Shown here: one piece after another, positions 45,095 through 57,054 of the stretch
Layout: every line of letters starts with the position of its first letter
Position numbering within the stretch: position 1 is the first letter of the stretch
Assembly: GCF_000721705.1 (NCBI RefSeq)
Contig: NZ_JOJL01000031.1
Location: 62,001 to 126,000 of the forward strand
Origin: Actinoplanes subtropicus
Lineage (GTDB): Bacteria > Actinomycetota > Actinomycetes > Mycobacteriales > Micromonosporaceae
Direction: 5' to 3'
DNA length: 64,000 nt
Notes under the pieces: generated by a model
What the model saw: the letters and a program-made list of their open reading frames with translations, nothing else
What the model was told of the DNA's origin: nothing
Database searches by the model: none
Position numbers and translations under genes: made by a program

Positions 45095-45748
45095 ATGGCG
45101 GGCGTGACTTCTCTCGTGGACGGGTTCCGCGCGGCGGCCCGGCAGGCCGGTGCGACCGCGGACGACGCCGACCTCGCGGCCGCCGGTGAGTACCTGCTCG
45201 CCCGCTGGTCGGAGCCGCAGCGCCACTACCACACCGTGGCGCACCTGTCCGCCGTACTGGATGTGGTGGAAAGCCATGCGCGACTCGCTCCGCATCCGGA
45301 ACGGGTCCGCCTGGCCGCGTGGCTGCACGACGCCGTCTACGACCCGCGGGCGCTCGGCGACGCGAACGAGCGGGACAGCGCCGAGTTCGCCGAGGGCCTG
45401 CTGGCCATGCTCGGGGTGCCGGCCGGAACGGCGGCCGAGGTGGCGCGGCTGGTCGGGCTGACCGCCGGGCACGCGACCGAGGCGGACGACCCGGACGGCG
45501 AGTTGCTCTGCGACGCCGACCTGGCCGTCCTGGCCGGCGACGAGGAGGCGTACGCGTCGTACACCGCCGCGATCCGCCGGGAGTACGCACACGTGCCCGA
45601 GGACGCCTTCCGCGACGGCCGGGCCCAGGTGCTCAAGGCGCTGCTGGAGCTGCCCTCGATCTACCGCCTCGACTCGCTGCGCGCCGCCTGGGAGGAGAAG
45701 GCCCGCGCCAACCTGTCACGGGAGCTGGAGGTGCTTCGGCCGGCGTAA
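45095..45748 (+). CDS. HD-domain metal-dependent phosphohydrolase-like protein
   Basis: A 217-residue helical protein with the HD-superfamily residues HYHTVAHL (residues 44-51), AWLHDAVYD and a later CDADLAVLAG. These match the predicted metal-dependent HD phosphohydrolases of about 200 residues. Substrate unknown. ATG 45095 lies 4 nt after TACTGA; a GTG at 45104 is equally possible. The 3' end overlaps the DUF4031 gene by 33 bp. Confidence 0.85.
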   Translation: MAGVTSLVDGFRAAARQAGATADDADLAAAGEYLLARWSEPQRHYHTVAHLSAVLDVVESHARLAPHPERVRLAAWLHDAVYDPRALGDANERDSAEFAEGLLAMLGVPAGTAAEVARLVGLTAGHATEADDPDGELLCDADLAVLAGDEEAYASYTAAIRREYAHVPEDAFRDGRAQVLKALLELPSIYRLDSLRAAWEEKARANLSRELEVLRPA

Positions 45749-45982
45749 CCCGGCCGCGCGCAGCCGGAAGGCCAGCTCCCGGGACGGCAGCAGGGTCGCG
45801 CCGAGCCACACCGCGCTGCGGAACCGCTGCTCCGGGATGTCGTAGTGATCCCGGTCGAAGGCCCGCCGCGGGGCGCCCAGCATCTCCGCGAACACGTGCA
45901 GCTCGGCGTACGACAGATCGCTGACCAGATGCGACCAGAGCCGTCCGCGGGCGGGCCAGAGCGGCTCGTCGACAAGGATCAA
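45716..45982 (-). CDS. DUF4031 small protein
   Basis: An 88-residue protein of the DUF4031 family. It has ILVDEPLWPARGRLWSHLVSD, LHVFAEMLGAPRRAFDRDHYDIPE and a basic C-terminus. The TTG start overlaps the glpD stop by 4 bp (TTGA), so translation is coupled to glpD. Function unknown. Confidence 0.82.
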   Translation of the reverse strand: MILVDEPLWPARGRLWSHLVSDLSYAELHVFAEMLGAPRRAFDRDHYDIPEQRFRSAVWLGATLLPSRELAFRLRAAGLRRPKHLQLP

Positions 45983-47814
45983 AGATCGCCCAGCAGCGGC
46001 AGGTCGGCCAGCAGGTCGATCGCCCGGTCGGCCGCGAAACCGCGGACATCGGGCACGCCTATCCGGGCCGCGTCGGCGGTCAGGTCGTCGGGCATCGTCT
46101 GCGACTGCCGCTCGGCGGCCACCCGGGCCAGATAATGCTCGATCTCCCGGTCGCGGACGACCTTGTCCCAGCCGAGCGCGTCGCCCATTACCGCGGCGGC
46201 GTGCGCGGCCGACTCGCTGCCGCGGTGGGTCGTCTCGATCGAGATCCTGGTGCGGCGGGTCAGCACGTCGTCGAGGTGCAGCGCGCCCTCGGCCAGCGCC
46301 GCGTACGCCACCTCGACGGTCAGGTACTCCGGCGCGCCGGTCAGCGGCGTGGCCAGCCCCGGCTCGGCGGCGATCATCGCGAGCAGGTGGACGGCGAGCG
46401 TCCCGTACCGCTCGAGGAGATGCTCGACCACCCCGGCGCTGACGCCGTGCCGCCGGGCCATGTCCTGCCGGTCGCGCCAGGCGGCCGCGTAGCCGTCCGC
46501 GCCGAGCAGCGGCAACTCGTCGGTGCGTGAGGGCCGGGCCGGGCCGCCGAGCCGGCGTACCGCGTGATCGATCACGTCGGCCGCCATCACCCGGTACGTC
46601 GTGTACTTGCCGCCGGCCACCAGCAGCAGGCCGAGCATGGGCTCGACCACCGCGTGCTCCCGGGAGAGCTTGGACGTCGAGTCGGCCTCGCCGGAGAGCA
46701 GTGGGCGCAGTCCGGCGTACACCCCCTCGATGTCGTCGGTGGTCAGCGGGCGATCGAGCACGGTGTTGACCTGGTCGAGCAGGTAGCGGATGTCGCGGGC
46801 CGAGGCGGCCGGGTGCGAGCGGTCGAGCTTCCAGTCGGTGTCGGTGGTCCCGATGATCCAATGGCCGCCCCACGGGATGACGAACAACACCGACGTGGGC
46901 GTACGCAGGATCAGTCCCGCCTCGCCGGTGATCGCCGAGCGGGGCACCACCAGGTGCACCCCCTTGGAGGCGCGCACCCGCATGCCGGGACGGACGCCGA
47001 CGTCGCTGAGCATCTGCGACATGTCGTCGCTCCACACGCCGGTGGCGGCCACCACCGTACGGGCGCGGACCTCGAACTCCGGCGAGTCGGGCGCCTCCAG
47101 GTCGCGCACCCGGACGCCGACCACCTCGCGCGCCTCGCGCACGAAGCCGACCACCCGGGCGCTGGTCACCACGGCCGCGCCCAGGCTCGCCGCGGTCCGC
47201 GCCAGGGTCACCACCAGGCGGGCGTCGTCGACCTGGCCGTCGTAGTAGCGGATCGCGCCGGTCACCGCGTCGGCCCGCAGGCTCGGGAACAGGTGCCGGG
47301 CGCCGTCGCGGGTGAGGTGCTTGTGCAGCGGCATGCCCCGGCCCTTGCCGAAGACGCCGGCGAACGCGTCGTACGCCGCGACGCCGAGCCCGTAGTAGGC
47401 GCGGTGCCAGACCCGGGCCGGCGGGTTCGAGGCCGGCAGCGGCACCAGGATCGGGACCGGGCGCACCAGGTGCGGCGCGAGCCGGGTGGAGAGCAGGCCA
47501 CGCTCGGTCAGCGCCTCGTGCACCAGGTGCAGCTCGAGCTGCTCGAGGTAGCGCAGGCCGCCGTGGATCAGCTTGCTGGACCGGCTGGACGTGCCGGCGG
47601 CCAGGTCACGGGCCTCGACCAGGGCGACCTTGAGCCCGCGGGAGGCGGCGTCGACGGCCGCGCCGGCGCCGGTGACCCCGCCGCCGACGACCAGGACGTC
47701 GAACTGCTCATCGTGGAGGCGCCGGAGATCGGCTATCCGGCGGATCGGGGAGAGCCGGCCGGCGGAATAGCGGGAGACGGAGGGTTCGCGCACCCGTCCC
47801 ACGTTAGCGCTCAT
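45979..47814 (-). CDS. glpD: FAD-dependent glycerol-3-phosphate dehydrogenase GlpD
   Basis: A 611-residue membrane-associated flavoenzyme that oxidises sn-glycerol-3-phosphate to dihydroxyacetone phosphate, feeding the quinone pool. The FAD site is DVLVVGGGVTGAGAAVDAASRG. Family strings include SSRSSKLIHGGLRYLEQ, YYDGQVDDARLV, ATGVWSDD and GGKYTTYRVMA. The C-terminal cap domain follows (TDELPLLGADGY...). A 25-residue N-terminal extension is present. DUF4031 is coupled downstream. Divergent from the giant surface protein. Confidence 0.95.
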   Translation of the reverse strand: MSANVGRVREPSVSRYSAGRLSPIRRIADLRRLHDEQFDVLVVGGGVTGAGAAVDAASRGLKVALVEARDLAAGTSSRSSKLIHGGLRYLEQLELHLVHEALTERGLLSTRLAPHLVRPVPILVPLPASNPPARVWHRAYYGLGVAAYDAFAGVFGKGRGMPLHKHLTRDGARHLFPSLRADAVTGAIRYYDGQVDDARLVVTLARTAASLGAAVVTSARVVGFVREAREVVGVRVRDLEAPDSPEFEVRARTVVAATGVWSDDMSQMLSDVGVRPGMRVRASKGVHLVVPRSAITGEAGLILRTPTSVLFVIPWGGHWIIGTTDTDWKLDRSHPAASARDIRYLLDQVNTVLDRPLTTDDIEGVYAGLRPLLSGEADSTSKLSREHAVVEPMLGLLLVAGGKYTTYRVMAADVIDHAVRRLGGPARPSRTDELPLLGADGYAAAWRDRQDMARRHGVSAGVVEHLLERYGTLAVHLLAMIAAEPGLATPLTGAPEYLTVEVAYAALAEGALHLDDVLTRRTRISIETTHRGSESAAHAAAVMGDALGWDKVVRDREIEHYLARVAAERQSQTMPDDLTADAARIGVPDVRGFAADRAIDLLADLPLLGDL

Positions 47815-47902
47815 GAGCGTCACCTCGGCGGATGAAAATCTCACTGTCGGCCCCGCGCTCGTTCTTCCCTTTTCGCACGCATTTGTGAAATAGATTCGGG
47901 TC

Positions 47903-50900
47903 GTGGGGGTCCGCCGGGCCGTCGCGGCCCTGGCGGTCGTGCTTGCCGTACTGCTGACCGGGACGGTTCTGGTCGCCGGCCGCGCCGAGGCGAGCATCAC
48001 GACGCCGTTCGGCATCCGGTTCCAGACCAACACCAACGGCGCGATCCTGCTACGCGGCAACTCGAACCTGACCTGCGTGACCGCGCTGGCCAACTGCACC
48101 TCGGCGCGGAACGGCACGGCCGTCGGGGCCAACCTCAACAACAACACGTACGCGATGGCCTACACCGACGCGGACGGCAACCCGGCCACCTTCAACGACA
48201 GCACCGCGACGATCACCATGCCGGTCGGCAGCACGGTGCTGTTCGCCGGGCTGTACTGGGGCGCCGACTCGGCCTCGGCACTGCGCAACCAGGTGAAGTT
48301 CAGCACGGACGGGGGTGCCACCTACGCCCCGGTCACGGCGAGCACGCTCTTTCCGAACGGCAGCATCTACCAGGGCTTCGCCGACGTGACCGCGCAGGTG
48401 GCGGCGGTCGGCAACGGGGTGTACGGGGTGGCGAACATCCAGGCGTCGACGGCCGCCGGGTCGTACGCGGGCTGGGCGCTGGTGATCGCCTACCACAATT
48501 CGGCCGACGACATGCGGGCGCTGCGCGTGTACGACGGCTTCGGCCAGGTCTCCGGCGGCAACACCAACATCCCGGTGACCGGCTTCGAGACCCCGCACGC
48601 CGGCGCGGTGCACGCGAAGATCGGCGCGGTCACGTACGAGGGAGATCGCGGCACGACCGGCGACAGCCTCGAGGTCGACGGCCAGCCGCTCAGCGACGGC
48701 CAGAACCCGTCGAACAACTTTTTCAACAGCACGGTGAGCGACTCGGCCACTGCGGTAGGCGGGCGCAATCCGGGCTACTCGAACCTGCTCGGCTTCGACG
48801 TCGACCAGGTGGACGCGTCCGGGATGTTCGGTAACAACGTCACCTCGACGACGCTCACCCTGACCACCAGCGGCGATCAGTACTACCCGGGCGTGCTCAC
48901 CTTCACCATCGACCTCTACGCCCCCAAGATCACCACCACCCTCACCGGCACCGATCTCAACGGCGGCGACCTGCTGCCGGGCGACATCCTGGAATACAAG
49001 ATCGCCGTGAGCAACGACGGCAGCGACACCGCCGACGCCGTACGCCTGGACGACGCCATCCCGCCCTGGACCAGTTACGTGCCGGGCTCGCTGACCGTGC
49101 AGGGCACGCCGGTCACCGACGCGGGCGACGGCGACGCCGGCTCGTACGGCTCCGGCGCGGCGAGCTGGACGCTGGGCTCGATCCCCTATCTGGGCACCAC
49201 CTGGGTGACGCTGCGGGTCGTGGTGCAGACCGGCGTTCCGGTCGGGTACGCGATCACCAACCTGGTGAACGTCGGCTACACCGGGCGCACCACCGGGGTC
49301 AGCGTCGCCGCGGCCGGCGGCACGTCCGCCACCACCGTGCTGCAGCCGCATGACGATCTGGCCGCCGGGCTGACCGTGGCCCCGTCGTTCGTGTCGCGCT
49401 CCGCCACCCCGGTGGCGGTGAGTTACACGGCCACCGTCACCAACGCGAGCGGCGACCTCGAGCCGGCCGCCGTCGCCACGCTCACCCTGCCCACCGGCGT
49501 CTCGGCCGACACGATGCCGCCCGACTGCTCGGTCGCCGGCCAGGTCGTCACCTGCGCGCTCGGCCCGCTGGTGGCTGGCAGCTCGGCGAGCGCCGTCGTG
49601 CCGGCGACGGTGGACAACACCGCCGCGGCGAGCGCGGTCGCGTCGGTCACCGCCTCCGGCACCGGCTCGGACGCCAACGCGGCGAACGACACCGGCTCCG
49701 CCGCGCTCGCCGTCAACAGTTCGCCGCAGGCCGTCGACGACAGCGCGAGCACCCCGTTCGCCACCCCGGTCATCATCGACGTACGCGCCAACGACTCGGA
49801 CCCGGACGACCCGGCGAGCAGCCTGGTCGTCTCGGTGGCCGGCGGCCCGGCGCACGGCGCCGCGGTGGTGGACGCCGACCAGACCGTGACCTACACCCCC
49901 GACCCGGACTGGGCCGGCACCGACACGTTCACCTACGAGCTGGACGATCCGAACGGTGGCTCGAACACCGCGACGGTCAGGGTGACCACGCAGGACGCGG
50001 CGCCGATCGCCCAGGACGACATGATCAATACGCCGACCAACACCGCGGTCACGCTCGACGTACGGCAGAACGACGTGGACCCGAACCACGACCCGCTCAC
50101 CGTCGTCGGGGTCACCCAGCCGGCGGGCGGCGGCACGGTGACCTTCACGGGTACCGGGGTCACCTTCACCCCGACCATGGGTTTCGCCGGGACGGCCACC
50201 TTCGGCTACACGGTGAGCGACGGCAGCCTGACCGACACGGCGACGGTGTCGGTGGACGTGGAGAACGCGGCGCCCACGGCGGCGAACGACGGGCTGAGCG
50301 TGTCGTACGCGGCCGCACGGGCCGGCGTGACGGTGCCGGTGACCGCCAACGACACCGACCCGAACCACGACACGCTGACCGTCACCGCGGTCGGCTCGCC
50401 GGGCGCGCTGGCCGGCGGGGTGGTCACCTACACCGCACCGGCGGGCTTCTCCGGCGACGCCACCTTCTCGTACACGATCAGCGACGGCCACGGCGGCACG
50501 GACACCGCCCAGGTCACGGTGACCGTCGCGGACGCGCCGCCGGTCGCCCAGCCGTTCACCGAGACCACCGGCTACCGCACCGCGCTCACCCTGGACGTGC
50601 TGGCCGTGGCCACCGACCCGAACGGCGACACGCTGCACGTCTCCGGCACGACCGCCGCCGCGCACGGGGTGGTCACCCGCGACCCGGGCGGCACGCTCAC
50701 CTACCTGCCCGATGTCGGCTACTCGGGGGCGGACTCGTTCTCGTACACGATCGACGACGGCAACGGCGGCAGCGACACCGAGACCGTCGCGGTGACCGTG
50801 GACAACGGGCTGGCGGTGGCCCGGGACGACTGGGTGACCGGGATCGGCGGCACCCCACTGGTGATCAATGAGCGGGCCAACGACGACGACGATCCGAACG

Positions 50901-53536
50901 GCGAGACCCTCGATGTCGCGGTCGACGTTCCGCCGGGGCACGGCAGCGCGGCGGTGGGCGGGGACGGGCGGATCACGTACGTCCCGGCCGCGCACTTCCT
51001 CGGCAACGACACGTTCCACTACACGCTGGACGACGGGCACGGCACCCCGGTCGGCGCCACGGTGACGGTGACCGTCGTGAACACCGCGCCGGTGGCCCGG
51101 GACGACGCGGCGACCACCGACACGAACACCGCGGTCATCGTGCCGGTGCTGGCCAACGACGGCGACCCCAACGGCGACCTCGTGACGCTCTCCGCGGTCG
51201 CGACGGGCGGGCACGGGACGGTCACCGCCAACAACGACGGCACGATCACGTACGACCCGGACAGCGGCTACCTGGGCGACGACTTCTTCGTCTACTCGAT
51301 CCGGGACCCGGCCGGCCTCACCGACACGGCGATGGTCACGGTCACGGTCCGCAACGGCGCGCCGGTCGCGCACGACGACCACTTCGCGGCCCGGCCCGGC
51401 GTCCCGGTCGCGCTCCCGGTGCTGGCCAACGACCACGACCCGAACACCGGGCAGACCATCAAGATCGACTCGGTCACCACGCCCGCCATGGGCACGCTCA
51501 CGCTGGCCGGTGGCGCGCTCACCTACCGGGCCAACCCGTTCACGGCCGGCCCGGACGGCTTCGACTACGTGATCAGCGACGACCTCGGGGCGACCGACAC
51601 CGCGCACGTCACGATCGCCATCAACGGCGTGCCCTCGGCGGTCGACGACACCGTGGCGGTGCCGGCCGACACCGCGGTCGACATCCCGGTACTGGCCAAC
51701 GACACCGACCCGGAGTCGGGGCCGCTCACGGTGACCTCGGCCGGCCGGCCCGGGCACGGCGCCACCCGGCTCAACCCGAACCAGACGGTCGAGTACCGGC
51801 CCGATCCCGGCTTCATGGGGACCGACGTCTTCGGGTACACGATCGTCGACGACGTCGGCAACACCGACAGCGCCTGGGTCACCGTGCAGGTCGCGGACGC
51901 GGCGCCGGTGGCCCGGCCGGACACGGCGGCGCTGCTCTCCGACCGGACCGTGCTGGTCGACGTGCTCGCCAACGACAGCGACGCCAACCCGGGCCAGACG
52001 ATCACCCTGGACTCGGCCGGGCCGGCCGGCCACGGGACCACCTCGATCACGGCCGGCAAGGTCGAATATGCGCCGGCGGCCGGTTACGTCGGGCCGGACA
52101 CGTTCCCGTACGAGATCGACGACGGCAACGGCGGCACGGCGACCGGGACGGTCACGATCACGGTCTCCGACGGCATACCGGTGGCGGTGCCCGACTCGGT
52201 CACGACCCCCTACGAACACCCGGCCGTGATCAACGTGCTGGCCAACGACCTCGACCCGGCCGGCTCGCTGGCCGTCACCTCGGTCGGCGCGCCCGACCAC
52301 GGCACGGCCGGCTTCACGGCGAGCACGGTGATCTACACGCCGCCGGCCGGGTTCGCCGGCCCGGCCACACTGACGTACACGGCGACCGACGACGCCGGGC
52401 ACCGCACCGCGGCCACGGTCGAGATCCTCGTCGGGGTGCCGCCCTCGGTGCCGAACAAGCTGGTCACCGTGGTGAACGGCCGCAACGTCGACATCTCGCT
52501 GCCACTCACCGGCCAGGACGGGCGTACGGTCGTCCCGCTTCGGGTCGGCCGCCCGGCGCACGGCACGGCGGTGCTCAACCCGGACGGGACGGTCACCTAC
52601 GTCCCCGATCCGGGCTTCGCCGGGACCGACAGCTTCACGTACGAGGTGATCGACGCCAACGGCAACGTGGCTCTGGCGATCGTCCGCGTGGTGGTCCCGG
52701 CCTCCCCGACGCCGTCCCCATCGCCGTCTCCGTCCCCGTCGCTCTCCTCATCGGTCTCGCCGTCACCGTCGCTCTCGCCGTCCCTCTCGCCGTCGCCCAA
52801 GCCCCCGGCGGGCGCGCCCCCGGCTCATCGCAATCGGCCCCCGACAGCGGCCGACGATTCCGTGACGCTCGTCGCCGGCGACACCGTGGTGATCCGGCCG
52901 CTGCTCAACGACCACGACCCGGACGGCGACCCGCTCCGGCTGGTCGCGATCCGCCCCCCACGGCACGGCACGGCCGTCATGACCGCGTCGACCATCACCT
53001 ACCGCGCCGACGCCGCCGGCACCGACGCCCATAGCACCGACGCGCCGGGCACCGACGCGCCGGGTACCGAGGCCGTGGGAACCAACGCCGTGGGAAACAA
53101 TGCCGCGCGCACCGATGCCGCGGAAAGCGACGCCATCGGCTACACGGTCGACGACCGCCACGGCGGCCGGGCCACCGCGAGCGTGCGGATCCACATAGTG
53201 CCGGTCGCCGCCCTGCCCACCACCGGCCACAACGTGCTGGCCGTAGCGCGGGCCAGCTTCCTGGCCATCCTCACCGGCGCCGGACTGTGGCTCGGCGGAC
53301 GCCGCCGGGAGCCCGCCGGGACGCGGCTCGGCGGACGCCGCCGGGACCCCGCCGGGACGCGGCTCGGCGGACGCCGCCGGGACCCCGCCGGGACGCGGCT
53401 CGGCGGACGCCACCGGGACCCCGCCGGGACGCGGCTCGGCGGACGCCACCGGGACCCCGCCGGGACGCGGCTCGCCGGACCCAGCCGGAACCCCACCGCG
53501 ACGCCGCCGGCACGACGTCGCCGGCGGCGGTCCTGA
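47903..53536 (+). CDS. Giant LPXTG surface protein with tandem cadherin-like repeats
   Basis: A 1877-residue secreted, wall-anchored protein. Signal peptide about 1-30. Residues 31-340 form a beta-rich N-terminal domain. Two DUF11-like domains follow (343-477, 478-605). At least eleven tandem cadherin/Ig-like (tandem-95) domains start near residues 606, 699, 787, 877, 967, 1059, 1150, 1242, 1333, 1424 and 1510, spaced about 91 residues, with PVLANDxDP and DTFxYxxxD motifs. A Pro/Ser stalk (1597-1635) precedes a twelfth domain (1644) interrupted by a Thr/Asp/Ala-rich insert. The sortase signal LPTTG is at 1771-1775, then a TM helix (1778-1799), then an unusually long 78-residue Arg-rich repeat tail. 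A probable adhesin or matrix protein. GTG start. Confidence 0.9.
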   Translation: MGVRRAVAALAVVLAVLLTGTVLVAGRAEASITTPFGIRFQTNTNGAILLRGNSNLTCVTALANCTSARNGTAVGANLNNNTYAMAYTDADGNPATFNDSTATITMPVGSTVLFAGLYWGADSASALRNQVKFSTDGGATYAPVTASTLFPNGSIYQGFADVTAQVAAVGNGVYGVANIQASTAAGSYAGWALVIAYHNSADDMRALRVYDGFGQVSGGNTNIPVTGFETPHAGAVHAKIGAVTYEGDRGTTGDSLEVDGQPLSDGQNPSNNFFNSTVSDSATAVGGRNPGYSNLLGFDVDQVDASGMFGNNVTSTTLTLTTSGDQYYPGVLTFTIDLYAPKITTTLTGTDLNGGDLLPGDILEYKIAVSNDGSDTADAVRLDDAIPPWTSYVPGSLTVQGTPVTDAGDGDAGSYGSGAASWTLGSIPYLGTTWVTLRVVVQTGVPVGYAITNLVNVGYTGRTTGVSVAAAGGTSATTVLQPHDDLAAGLTVAPSFVSRSATPVAVSYTATVTNASGDLEPAAVATLTLPTGVSADTMPPDCSVAGQVVTCALGPLVAGSSASAVVPATVDNTAAASAVASVTASGTGSDANAANDTGSAALAVNSSPQAVDDSASTPFATPVIIDVRANDSDPDDPASSLVVSVAGGPAHGAAVVDADQTVTYTPDPDWAGTDTFTYELDDPNGGSNTATVRVTTQDAAPIAQDDMINTPTNTAVTLDVRQNDVDPNHDPLTVVGVTQPAGGGTVTFTGTGVTFTPTMGFAGTATFGYTVSDGSLTDTATVSVDVENAAPTAANDGLSVSYAAARAGVTVPVTANDTDPNHDTLTVTAVGSPGALAGGVVTYTAPAGFSGDATFSYTISDGHGGTDTAQVTVTVADAPPVAQPFTETTGYRTALTLDVLAVATDPNGDTLHVSGTTAAAHGVVTRDPGGTLTYLPDVGYSGADSFSYTIDDGNGGSDTETVAVTVDNGLAVARDDWVTGIGGTPLVINERANDDDDPNGETLDVAVDVPPGHGSAAVGGDGRITYVPAAHFLGNDTFHYTLDDGHGTPVGATVTVTVVNTAPVARDDAATTDTNTAVIVPVLANDGDPNGDLVTLSAVATGGHGTVTANNDGTITYDPDSGYLGDDFFVYSIRDPAGLTDTAMVTVTVRNGAPVAHDDHFAARPGVPVALPVLANDHDPNTGQTIKIDSVTTPAMGTLTLAGGALTYRANPFTAGPDGFDYVISDDLGATDTAHVTIAINGVPSAVDDTVAVPADTAVDIPVLANDTDPESGPLTVTSAGRPGHGATRLNPNQTVEYRPDPGFMGTDVFGYTIVDDVGNTDSAWVTVQVADAAPVARPDTAALLSDRTVLVDVLANDSDANPGQTITLDSAGPAGHGTTSITAGKVEYAPAAGYVGPDTFPYEIDDGNGGTATGTVTITVSDGIPVAVPDSVTTPYEHPAVINVLANDLDPAGSLAVTSVGAPDHGTAGFTASTVIYTPPAGFAGPATLTYTATDDAGHRTAATVEILVGVPPSVPNKLVTVVNGRNVDISLPLTGQDGRTVVPLRVGRPAHGTAVLNPDGTVTYVPDPGFAGTDSFTYEVIDANGNVALAIVRVVVPASPTPSPSPSPSPSLSSSVSPSPSLSPSLSPSPKPPAGAPPAHRNRPPTAADDSVTLVAGDTVVIRPLLNDHDPDGDPLRLVAIRPPRHGTAVMTASTITYRADAAGTDAHSTDAPGTDAPGTEAVGTNAVGNNAARTDAAESDAIGYTVDDRHGGRATASVRIHIVPVAALPTTGHNVLAVARASFLAILTGAGLWLGGRRREPAGTRLGGRRRDPAGTRLGGRRRDPAGTRLGGRHRDPAGTRLGGRHRDPAGTRLAGPSRNPTATPPARRRRRRS
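53290..53505. repeat. 36-bp tandem repeat at the 3' end of the surface-protein gene
   Basis: Units start at 53290, 53326, 53362, 53398, 53434 and 53470 (the last degenerate), each beginning GCTCGGCGGACGCC. In frame they encode 12-residue units (LGGRRRDPAGTR) after the membrane helix. Confidence 0.95.
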
Positions 53537-53557
53537 GCCGGCGCCCCGGGCACGCAA

Positions 53558-53585
53558 AAGGCGGGCCGCCGAAGCGACCCGCCTT
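53558..53585. terminator. groEL terminator hairpin
   Basis: AAGGCGGG pairs with CCCGCCTT around a 12-nt loop. On the minus strand the stem is followed by TTTTGCG, a short T-run. It also faces the end of the surface-protein gene. Confidence 0.8.
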
Positions 53586-53609
53586 CCGGTTGTTGCTGAG
53601 GGGCTGGAC

Positions 53610-55432
<1,823 letters not shown>

Positions 55433-55440
55433 TGACCTGT

Positions 55441-55467
55441 TTAGCACTCCCGGGGGGCGAGTGCAAG
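55441..55467. promoter_or_regulatory. CIRCE operator 2 (HrcA site)
   Basis: TTAGCACTC-9 nt-GAGTGCAAG. The left arm is the exact consensus and the right arm has two mismatches. It begins 35 bp from the start of operator 1. Confidence 0.85.
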
Positions 55468-55499
55468 GAAACGCCACCTTGCGCGCAGGCGGCCCGCGG

Positions 55500-56426
55500 T
55501 CACTCCGGCTCGGGCGCGGATAGCTCGGCGAACAGCGACTCGCTGGTCACCCGGCTGTCGGCCCGGCGAGCCTGCGCATACGTCACCAGGGCGGCGATCG
55601 CCCAGAGCAGAACGGTCGCCACGGCCACCGCGGTCGAGGCCATCCCGCCCGCGAGGCCGCCCCAGGCCGCGTCGGTCAGCCGGGGCAGCACGGTGACCCC
55701 GAGCGCGGCCGCCGCCAGGCCGCCCAGCCGGGCCCGCGAGCACAGGTGCTGGGCCCGGCGGCGGCCGTGCTCCCGCTCGATCAGCACGACGCAGCCCAGC
55801 ACGCCGATGAAGGTGAGCACGGCGGTGGAGAGCGCGCCCAGCCCGATCGCGAGCGGCACCGCCACGGCCGCGCCCAGCCGGTCGGCGGTGAGCAGCAGCG
55901 GCAGCGCCTGGGTCAGCAGGCTGAACGCGGCGAACCAGAGCCAGAGCGGGCGCAGCCGGTTGGCCACCAGCCGCCACACCCGGCGCGGGCCCGGCCGGGC
56001 GCCGGACGCGGCCTCGGCAACGGCCACCGCGACCGTGCCGGCCAGCGCGAGCACCAGCGGCAGGGCGGAGACCGCGAAATACGCCAGCCACATCAGCGGG
56101 AGCAACAGCAGGCCGAAGCCGCCCAGCAGGTCGGAGAGGGCCGGGGCGGCCACCACGGTGTCATCCACCCGGCCCACGAAGAAGTGCATCGGCAGCGCGG
56201 CGATCAGGCCGATCGGCAGCAGGCCGGGGGCGCAGCGGCGGAGCACCCCGCGCCAGCGGTCGAACCAGCCGGGCAGGCCGGCGTCGCGCGGCGGGACGAT
56301 CGGATCATCCGTATCCGGCTCGTCGAGGGGCGGGACGGGCTCGCCGGGGCGGTTGAGCTCGGCCGTACGGGACTCCGGGTCCCAGGGGTCGGCGGCCTCC
56401 ACCACCGGGCCCTGGACCATGCGCAT
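55500..56426 (-). CDS. Multi-pass membrane protein of unknown function
   Basis: A 308-residue protein. The N-terminal 60 residues are cytoplasmic and acidic/Pro-rich ([24 protein letters not shown]). Six to seven TM helices follow (about 68-290), with [34 protein letters not shown] and a basic loop [12 protein letters not shown]. No family recognised. ATG 56426 has GAGGG 4-5 nt upstream; ATGs at 56447 and 56420 are alternatives. Confidence 0.72.
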   Translation of the reverse strand: MRMVQGPVVEAADPWDPESRTAELNRPGEPVPPLDEPDTDDPIVPPRDAGLPGWFDRWRGVLRRCAPGLLPIGLIAALPMHFFVGRVDDTVVAAPALSDLLGGFGLLLLPLMWLAYFAVSALPLVLALAGTVAVAVAEAASGARPGPRRVWRLVANRLRPLWLWFAAFSLLTQALPLLLTADRLGAAVAVPLAIGLGALSTAVLTFIGVLGCVVLIEREHGRRRAQHLCSRARLGGLAAAALGVTVLPRLTDAAWGGLAGGMASTAVAVATVLLWAIAALVTYAQARRADSRVTSESLFAELSAPEPE

Positions 56427-56544
56427 ATGGCCCTCGCCCGAATCCATCGACACACTTTGCCTCAACCGGGGCCGGCTCGGCCACCCCGTCCGGTTTGCGC
56501 AACCGGGTTGCCAGGTCAGCGCGGCACAGGGTAGTGAGAACAGC

Positions 56545-57054
56545 GTGAACAGCTGGCGCGTGCACCGGGTGACCGTCGAGGACGCCGCCCGCATGCGCGC
56601 GCTGCGGCTGGAGATGCTGGCCGACAATCCGATCGCCTTCCTGGAGACGCTGGCCCAGGCGGCGGCCCGCCCGCACGAGGCGTTCCGGCAGCGGCTGGCC
56701 CAGGCGGCGCACGGCGGGCGACTGGCGCAGTTCGTCGCCGACCCGGGCGGCCGGGCCCGGCTGATCGGGCACGCCGGCGGCACGGTCCTGCCCGAGACCC
56801 CCGGCGAGACGGTGGTCTTCGCGGTCTACGTGACCCCCGAGCACCGCGGCGGCAAGGTGCTGGCCGAGCTGGTCGAGGCGGTGGCCGGATGGTCCCGGGC
56901 GAGCGGGCGGGAGCGGCTCATGCTCGAGGTGGTGGAGGGCAACCGGCGCGCGGTCCGGGCGTACGAAAAGCTGGGTTTCGAGGACACCGGCGAGCGGGTG
57001 CCGCATCCGGTGCTGCCCGCACTGACCGAGCTGCGCATGCGCCGGCCCATCTAG
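56545..57054 (+). CDS. GNAT-family N-acetyltransferase
   Basis: A 169-residue acetyltransferase. The acetyl-CoA loop is [17 protein letters not shown] (variant of R/Q-x-x-G-x-G/A), and the C-terminal [29 protein letters not shown] is the typical GNAT end. The N-terminus is [17 protein letters not shown]. Substrate unknown. TAGTGA (56532-56537) is 7 nt before the GTG, so the mRNA is probably leaderless. Its stop touches that of the next GNAT gene on the opposite strand. Confidence 0.88.
   Translation: MNSWRVHRVTVEDAARMRALRLEMLADNPIAFLETLAQAAARPHEAFRQRLAQAAHGGRLAQFVADPGGRARLIGHAGGTVLPETPGETVVFAVYVTPEHRGGKVLAELVEAVAGWSRASGRERLMLEVVEGNRRAVRAYEKLGFEDTGERVPHPVLPALTELRMRRPI

Noticed and set aside
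48050..52561. A 1503-codon open frame on the minus strand inside the surface-protein gene
   Set aside because: High G+C and regular Asp/Gly/Val codon use of the plus-strand repeats keep this frame open. Its product is low-complexity Arg/Val/Gly/Asp with no domain, and the plus frame has clear protein domains.
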